DNA from: Sphaerolaimus hirsutus
Taxonomy: Eukaryota > Nematoda > Chromadorea > Monhysterida > Sphaerolaimidae
NCBI GenBank assembly: GCA_964036195.1
Contig: OZ038453.1
Coordinates: forward strand, 17,459,206 to 17,523,205
Length of the DNA stretch: 64,000 nucleotides
Direction: 5' to 3'
Shown in pieces: positions 56,812 to 64,000 of the stretch. Each line of letters begins with the position of its first letter. Position 1 is the first letter of the stretch. Below the pieces are notes generated by a model. The model saw nothing but the letters and a program-made list of their open reading frames with translations. It searched no databases and was not told the origin of the DNA. A program made the translations under genes and the position numbers.

Positions 56812-57890
56812 CCTACTCCTGTCACAACTTCCACGACAAAATGTTCGAGATGGGAAACATTTTGCAGATCAATTACGATATTAAAGAGTACGGATTGAAT
56901 ATCCAGGGGAAAAAAAACTAGTAAAATACCGGTGAAAACGTGTTCTCTTCAAAAAAATGAAATATGTTGAAATGTTGAACATATTATATTAAATAGATCA
57001 TTATCACTTGTCTGATCGCGCGTATACATATGCCTACGGGAATGACATCAGCAGTAAAAAAATATGCATCAACAAACTACGTTATGTAGAAATAACAAGA
57101 CTTTGCGCGTACGCGAAAGTAAAAACAAATAAAACACGCTTAGGTGTGTGGTTTAAAAAACGTGTTTCCATTGAGATTTTTTGAATGTCAAAAGTTACAA
57201 CGAGTCCATATTTCGGTAAGGAAATTGCTCCAAATGCATGTAAATGTGCTTTCCCATGGGCAAAATGGCGATTCTACCGTAAATTATGGATTGTCGTCTT
57301 TGGAACTAAAGGGTAATTATTCGCGGGTGTATTTTTACAACAGAACCGTCAATCTTTCAACATTTCTATCAATTCTTCTGCATGAACATTGCCAATGCAA
57401 TCTGAAACGCAATCACCATTGATGAAAACAAAATGCAAAAAAAACACCGAAAAATGATACTAAAACGCGGAATTATTTTACGCTCACGCGACCGCTAAAG
57501 AAGACTTATTCAGGGGGAAACTATTCAAGGATTCACGGTACACCGTACTCAAATCGAACTTCAAACCGAAATCAAGTCAATTTTAAATACCAAATAAATC
57601 GTCATCATACTTCCGCAAACCCCGGTTGTCCTCTGGGGGCTGCGCATTTTTCACTTCGGCAGCGCCTGAGAGTGTGGCAAAAAAAATTTCTGGGACGCAT
57701 TTTTGGAGCTTTTTTTGTGGAAAAAGCTACTTAAAGAAAATTTCAGCTACTGACACATGGTGATTTTCTCGGCGGAAATAACAGTTAGTATGGAAACCTA
57801 CCATAACCCATCTGAAAAAAGGACCAAAAAATTATACACCTTGCGTTTCGCTGACTGTTTTATTGCAGAGCGTCTGGCATAATGCTACAA
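56812..57890. other. No gene recognised
   Basis: Unique AT-rich sequence. 57785-57840 resembles 50945-51000 (TTAGTATGGAAACCTA then AACCCATC), indicating a shared repeat fragment. Confidence 0.4.
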
Positions 57891-57894
57891 AAAT

Positions 57895-58180
57895 ACCGTA
57901 TTCACTCGAAATACCCACCAGCGGTTTATTCTTTTAGAGTGCAAATTTTGAAAGGGGGTATTTCGATGGGGGGCTTATTCGAGAGGGGTTTTATTTTGTC
58001 CCCAGGTTTATGTGTAGCTGCGATGCACATTGGCAGCAATAAATACATAATGTACATTGCATACATGAAGACCCTTATATTCCAGACGGGGGGTATTTCG
58101 AGGGGGTTAAGTTTTTCCTGGGGGTATTTCAAGGGGCGGAGGGTTAATTCAAGGCAGGTATTCCGACGAAATAGTTCAAT
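57895..58180. mobile_element. TA-flanked CCGTATT MITE, diverged
   Basis: TACCGTATTCACTCGAAATA on the left, TATTTCGAGGGGG repeats inside, and a degraded right end near TTCCGACGAAATAG. Confidence 0.5.
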
Positions 58181-58479
58181 AATCGGATCTGAAAAGACCG
58201 ACATAATCAGAACAGGACCATTGTCCCATTTGCACCAAGCGTGGAACCCAGGGGTTTTGTAGATTTGTACCTGTAGATTTTGAAATATAGGCATTGAAGG
58301 GAGGAAAAGGAGAAAAATCGCTAAAAGTAGGTTGAAAATAGCTAAAAATCGGTATATAAGGACATATAGTACTAAAAATAGCTGAAAATAGGCAGTTAGA
58401 CGCATGAACTAGTGATTTTGTAGGTTAAAATCCATATAAAGGTATGAAAAATAGCGATTTTGAGCGAAAATTGGGGTAT

Positions 58480-58670
58480 AGTTTCTCAAAGATTACTCCA
58501 GATAGGTACATAGCTGGCCGATTTGGGGGGGGGGGGTTTAGGGGATAATAGCCCAAAACTTTGCCTCCGGGATAGATAGATAGCTGAGCGGGCCTCTGGG
58601 ATAGATAGATAGTTGGCGAATTTAGGGGGGAACCCCCCCCCCCCCCTACTAAACCCCTGATGGAATCAGT
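58480..58670. repeat. GATAGATAGATAGCTG repeat block
   Basis: Repeated GGGATAGATAGATAG with G/C runs. Related stretches are at 22700-22950 and 60410-60530, suggesting another dispersed family. Confidence 0.45.
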
Positions 58671-58713
58671 ATCCCGCTTTACCCATCCCCAACCTACCTA
58701 TCACAAAAAGTTC

Positions 58714-59156
58714 CAGGGACGTACGCAGGATTTTTGAGCGGGGGGGGCGGATTGTATACGGAGCCCGGCGAACGGGGGGGGGGGGCGGCGCCCCCCCCCT
58801 AAAATTTGGCCCTATAGTAAAGGAATGGAGCCATGGCGCTGGCGCCATTTGTAGGCGCCAGCGCCATGACAGTATTGGCGTTGGCGCTGGCGCCAACTTA
58901 TACTATATAGGCATCTATAAAGACCTATATATAGTTACTATGACCACGTTGGGAACTGTTATAATGCTGCTTGGACTCGTGAACTTATACATTAAACAAC
59001 GGGGTGGGGTTTGCGCGCTTGCGCGCAAAAAATGTTCAAAGTACCTACAAAATCGCTTTACAAAAGTGCCATTCTTGGCAAATTTTTATGGCCGGCCCGG
59101 GAACGGGGGGGGGGCGGCCGCCCCCCCGCCCCCCCCCCCCCCTGCGTACGTCCTTG
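58714..59156. mobile_element. CAGGGACGTACGCAGG hAT-type element
   Basis: CAGGGACGTACGCAGG on the left and CCTGCGTACGTCCTTG on the right, with a perfect 8-bp duplication aaaagttc (58706-58713 and 59157-59164). A GGGGGGCGG block adjoins each end, with GCGCCAGCGCC motifs between. It is a sister of 62683-63120. Confidence 0.87.
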
Positions 59157-59190
59157 AAAAGTTCAACAAAATTGACAACCCAATTTCAAC

Positions 59191-62100
59191 CCACCAATTT
59201 CCTCCATCCTCCCTTTCTTCACCTGCGGCGGCGCTGGCGCTTTCTCCATTTCTATGGCGCCAGCGCCAGTGGGCGCGGCGCCGGCGCCAATATTGGCCAT
59301 GCGCTGTTGCTGCATGAACTGGTGCTTGCTGAGCCAGTAGACTTTGGCCGTGATGTTGCCGCTGATGGGCGTGGTTTGCAGCTGGGCGAAATGCGGGTTG
59401 GGAAAGTCGGCATGGAAATTGGAAGTGAAGAAATTGTGATATTATGATATTTCATGCTTTTTCAATGTGTAGAAGGAAGAAACAATAGAAAAATAGCTTC
59501 AAATTTGGCAAAAAGCTAAAATAGGCATATAGGCATGTAACAAAGTTTGCTGAAGATACAGTATTTCTTCTTATAGAACGGTATACCTTCAATAGAATGG
59601 CAGGTAGAAATTATTTTGGGAGTCTGCCAAAATTCATTCAAGGACGTTCAAAGCTAAGTTCAAAGTAGATATATAATTTCAAATTGATACTGATATTAAA
59701 ATATTGCTGAAGCTCCATTAAAAATAAGGCTGTGTTCGAATGAAAAATATGTGAAAAATTGATAAAAATTGAATGACAGGTAAAAAGTTGACAAAAAATA
59801 GAACGGTGCCCTTCTAATGCAATAACGCCCCCGACCTGTTTCTGCGCCACTCTGGCGCTCACGTGTCTTTTGTAAACCACCACAGCCTCTTTATTGCTGG
59901 CGCGCATCTCCACGGCCGAGTCCAGCTCGCCGAAGGCGGCGCACGCGGCCGTCACCGACTGCAAGCCCATGGGCGCCAACGCGCGCAGGATTAGAGTGCG
60001 TTCTGGGGGGGGGTATTTTTTTTTTTTGGGGGGGGGGGGGGTTGGGCGTAAAGTGGGTGCATTGGATATAGCGGTGTTTTTACATCGGTGTTTTTATAAA
60101 CATAATAAAAAAATAATCTCAGAAAATCTATGATAAAAAATTAGAATTGTGATAAAAACTCTGTGAAAATACGCAGATAAAAAATAAAAGATATAAATGA
60201 GATATCTCTTTACATTCTCTTCTCATAAAAAAAATATTATTAAATCTCACTGGACCCCCCCCCCGGGAGAATATAAAAATAAATACAGGATTTTTTATAC
60301 TTTCTAATATACAAACAATTTATATCTCTCGAGATTTTTAGAACGCTAATTGACTAAATGGAGGCAATCTGAACTGAGAAAGACAGTTGAACTTTTTTGG
60401 TAGGGGGTGGGTCGGCTCAGGGGGGTGGGGGGCTCAGGCGGAAGTAGCCAGAATTTTTCCCTCGGGATTCATAGATAACTGGCAGATATGGGGGCGGGGG
60501 GGGGCAGCTCCCTCCCCTTTCGCGACCCCTGGGCGTAAATATTTTAACGTATTCCAGAAAAAAAATTACATCATATTGGCGCTGCACACGCTAGTTTACT
60601 GTCAGATTTTGGTAAAGTCATCAATCAGCTGTGAACGCATTTGAGTTTACCAGAATGACGTAGTTGTCAACTGCAGTTGATGCGGATTCCTAATAACTTA
60701 TTCCAGTAAACTCAAAAGCATGCAAAGTCGATTTATGAGTTTACCAAAATCTGGCGTGTGCACGCGCATTGCATCCAGCTAAAAACGACTCACCATCTTT
60801 TGGTTCAACGATTGCGACACCAGGCTCAAACTGAAAAGAAAAGTGTCACTGTGTCAATTCAACAAACTGTATGTTTTTAAAATATTGAAAATAAAAATGA
60901 CCATGGGGATATCATCATCATCCTCGAGTAAACTACTCGCCAGATTACTCGGGGAGGTAATGCTGCTCGATTGGCCCCGCCTTTTCAGTTTCTGCCTGTA
61001 AATTTGGTTTCGTAAACTGGTGGCACATTAAAATGAGAAATCAGGTACCTCAGTTTTCATAACAATCTCACAGGAAAACGTGCAGCCCAATATGGCTGCC
61101 ATTTCTTGTGGGAGTGCCGACAACATTTGCCTACATATATGCCAAGTGGCACCCCATGGCACCCCCCTGTTCAACTGCTACAGATTGATGAAGATTTTTT
61201 GCCAATTTTTTCCCGGAAAATATAAATGAGAATTTTCAAAAAACCACACAAAATATAGTTGTGGTGAAGTGTGCAGCCATTTTTTGGTGTGGTTACAACA
61301 CAAGTGATGAATACACTTGTGTTGGTGCTTTTTCAAAAAATAAAAAGTCCTTGTGGCTTGCCCAAAGCCATCTTTTGACCCCCTGGTAATTAGGGGGTAC
61401 ATTTTGACCCCCTGCCCACTCCCCCACACAAAAATTACCCCAGATAGTGCCATGTGCCATGGAGCCATGTCGACAATGATTTTAAACTTTGCGATTACCT
61501 AAATTGTGGTTGTGATTAAAAAACTGTGATTTTTCATTTTCTGGACATGACCTCTTTATTTGTCTGGCCCACTCACACTAGATACAGGGCACATTGCCCA
61601 TTGGCCCCTACAGGTTTTTATCAGATATTTAGTGCCCACATTGAATGGGCACAAGTATTTTGTAATTTGCATCACGACACTGCAGGTTCTGGACACGCTG
61701 TCACGCGAGTGCCCTCTTTACACAGGGCTGTTTTTATCATTTGCTATACAAAATACATAAGTGCAAAAACGGGACCCAGGAGCAGCCATATGTTGCCCCT
61801 GACACTGAGCGAGCCAATTCTGGCCCCCATGTGCTCCATGAATAGCTTGGGACAGTGGATTGTCCACCTTTTCAAACCTATGTTTTTCTCAAAAATATTT
61901 TTTGGATTTGATCAACAACGCCATAATTGTGTGGGGCTTCTGGGGGTTCTGAGGGGGTAGAAAAGTTGAACATACTTACAATCTACCAATGTTAAAAAAA
62001 CTTTTTGGTCTCAAATGTCCAGAAAAAAATATATTAAAAATATAAATTTATTCAGGAACAAAAATTTGTATGAATTCTCATTTATATTTTCCAGAAAAAA

Positions 62101-64000
62101 TGTGGAAAAAAATTTTTTTCTGCAGCAAGGGTGGTCTGAGGGGGGTGCCCCCTAGAGTATATATAGTAAATACTTGGGGGCACCCTCACACAAGATGAGA
62201 GCCTAACAGGTTGCATGTGGGATTTGTAAAATACAATAAAGTGATTTTCTCATTTATATTTTCCACCAGTTTATGAGTGAGTATTTCGTTTAATGAAAAT
62301 TTGTGATATCGGATTGTGGAATTGAATGGTATTCGATACACAGTTACGGCAGAATGCTGTGGTAGTTGCACCATCGACAAAAAAATGCGGGCCGTTTTGG
62401 GACCTTTGTAATTAGGGTTCAAACGGGATCCCGATCCCGGAGGCGCAGGACCAGTGCACAAGTAAACCCGGTGCACAAGTAACAATGTCCGGTTCCAATG
62501 TAGACCTGGTGCTTAGGTACGGCCACCATAATTGAGCACTGGGTTTTCATGGGCACTGTAGAGTTTCAGTATGGGGGGTTTGAGGGGGGTTGGGTTACCC
62601 CCCAAATGCTCCAGCTATCTACATATGTATCTAGCAATTTTTCTCCCTTTTTCCTTCTAAAGCTTGAAAAAACCCATATAATCAAGGACGTAGCCAGAGG
62701 GGGGGGGCGGGGGGGCGGCCGCCCCCCCCCTTCCCGGGTCGGACAAGAAAATATACCCGAAATGGTGCTTCCGAAAAGCGATTTTGTCGCCAGTCCGGAA
62801 AAATTTTGCGCGCAAGCGCGCATTTCGGCGCCGCACAGTATATTTTAGTTATACCTGTGGTTTACGACCAAAAAAGCACTGAAAATTCGCCCCCGTCGCT
62901 TTATATGTATGTAAAATACATACAAGTACAGCACTATTTGGCGCCAATGCCAACGCCAATGGCGCCATGGCGTCGCGCCTACGAATGGCGCTGGCGCCAA
63001 GGCGCCATTCCTTTACCACAGGGGTCAAATTTGGGGGGGGGGGGCGCCGCCCCCCCCCGTTCGCCGAGCTCCGTATACAATCCGCCCCCCCCCCGCTCAA
63101 AAATCCTGGCTACGTCCCTGCATATAATGAACCCCTGAGACTCCCCCCTACAAAACGTCAAATATACACATGATTAGTGATGGAATGGCGCTATTTGAGG
63201 GCACCAAAGTAAGCCGCACCATGGTGCCCTTCGACTACTTTTGCTACTTGTGCACCGGGTTTACTTGTGCACCGACACACACCCATCCCGGATCCCGTGA
63301 AATTCCGGGATTTAGCAGTCCCGATCCCGATCCCGAAACTTTTCAAATCCCGATCCCGATCCCGAGAAACTCCAAAGTCCGGGATCCCGATCCCGGAAAA
63401 ATTAGTGGTAATTATCAAACGTGAAAAAACGACGTTTTTGCATGCAAAAATGTGAACGCAAACCCCCAGCGTTCATTTTATGCCACGTTTCTGGCATCCA
63501 ACAGTGTTTTTAGACCTTTATGAACAACTGTGGATGCCAAAACATTGGCCAAAATCTCTATCCCAAGACCCCAATCCCGATCCCGTAAAAATGCCAATCC
63601 CGATCCCGTGACCCCAATCTTGATCCCGAAATCTCAAAAAACCAATCCCGATCCCGATCCCGAAAAGTCAATCCCGTTTGAACCCTATTTGTAATGCATT
63701 GTAATTTCAAGTGGAAAAAAGTCAGGGGCTTTACAGGCAGGTTTTACAGTGCGCTGAGCGCCAAAAATCACGCAAATATTCTCAACACAAACTTTGCATT
63801 GTCCGCATTGCCAAGCTGCAGGGTGCCGCTTTTCACCAACAATTTAGCTTTTTCAGTAGCATCCATTTTGTCAGCGACTAGATCAATTGAATTGTCACTC
63901 GATTTAGAACCTTTTGCTTTTCTGCTGGATTTTGTCGATTTTTGATCACTTTTCTTTGATTTGGACTGCTCTTGTGTAGTTGACGAATGACGGCTGGCGC
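59191..64000 (-). CDS. Unidentified spliced gene, partial
   Basis: Minus-strand exons: 63772-64000 (runs off the window), 61049-61130, 60794-60830, 59836-60002, 59191-59381. The junctions are GT-AG and every phase agrees (2, 0, 1, 0, then out at 2), which makes this a real gene, but I do not recognise the family. The first exon is Ser/Lys-rich (SKSKKSDQKSTKSSRKAKG) and then leads into NADNAKFVLRIFA. The next exons give QMLSALPQEMAAILGCTF, FEPGVAIVEPKD, RTLILRALAPMGLQSVTA and KEAVVVYKRHVSARVAQK. The last visible exon encodes NITAKVYWLSKHQFMQQQ and a Gly/Ala/Pro stretch written in GCGCC-type codons. No signal peptide or membrane segment is seen. The 3' part is not found; a hAT element adjoins the last donor. 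Confidence 0.7.
61150..62400. other. No exon recognised (intron of the unidentified gene)
   Basis: AT-rich. Stretches near 61190-61230 and 62060-62110 share inverted CATTTATATTTTCC motifs, suggesting another foldback repeat. Otherwise nothing supported. Confidence 0.4.
62413..63687. mobile_element. hAT-type element, GATCCC array
   Basis: TAGGGTTCAAACGGGATCCC on the left and TCCCGTTTGAACCCTA on the right, with a perfect 8-bp duplication tttgtaat (62405-62412 and 63688-63695). CCCGATCCCGATCCC arrays lie on the right side. A second hAT-type element (62683-63120) is nested inside. Confidence 0.87.
62683..63120. mobile_element. CAAGGACGTAGCCAG hAT-type element, nested
   Basis: CAAGGACGTAGCCAGAGG on the left and ATCCTGGCTACGTCCCTG on the right, with a perfect 8-bp duplication catataat (62675-62682 and 63121-63128). 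G/C blocks adjoin both ends, with GGCGCCATGGCG motifs inside. Confidence 0.87.

Noticed and set aside
57926..58405. 159-residue minus-strand frame
   Set aside because: Largely made of CCGTATT MITE sequence. A short stretch (YKTPGFHAWCKWDNG) looks protein-like but has no phase-matched partner exon.

Overview
This is a repeat-rich, intron-bearing metazoan nuclear window. The evidence is spliced genes with GT-AG introns, animal-specific protein families (GTP cyclohydrolase I, a DEG/ENaC channel, CAP and ShKT domains, DB-like cysteine modules) and a BEL/Pao retrotransposon. No bacterial or phage gene organisation is visible. The species cannot be fixed. The mix of ShKT, CAP and DB-like modules suggests an invertebrate, perhaps an ecdysozoan or a marine lineage, but that is inference.

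Gene layout. (1) 1308-12654 (+): a 14-exon gene for a secreted CAP protein with an acidic Thr/Glu-rich linker and two ShKT domains (867 aa; every splice phase is consistent). (2) 13170-15999 (-): GTP cyclohydrolase I (GCH1), tail to tail with gene 1. (3) 23370-31144 (-): a DEG/ENaC channel of about 11 exons, with both membrane segments recognisable. (4) 32792-45348: a complete young BEL/Pao LTR retrotransposon with identical-length 1292-bp LTRs, a tRNA-Ser-type primer site, a 5-bp target duplication and one 2900-codon gag-pro-pol-env ORF. (5) 48258-54325 (-): a secreted protein with two copies of a DB-like cysteine module pair around an acidic Ser/Thr region (436 aa). (6) 59191 to beyond 64000 (-): five phase-consistent exons of a gene I cannot name, running off the right edge.

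Most of the rest is short non-autonomous DNA transposons. Many have perfect or near-perfect 8-bp target duplications (hAT type), and their interiors are built from one short motif repeated in opposite orientations at the two ends: GCGCC, GGCACC, GATCCC, CCGTTTTC, ACGTAAAC or CTGTGTTT. Another group has TA-flanked CCGTATT ends and three different iterated interiors.

The most striking finding is that one palindromic element family of about 192 bp coincides exactly with three GT-AG introns: two in the DEG/ENaC gene and one in the DB-module gene. Its terminal repeats supply the splice sites. This is the signature of introners, transposons that create new introns. One of the three has a later hAT element nested inside it; removing that insertion restores 191 bp.
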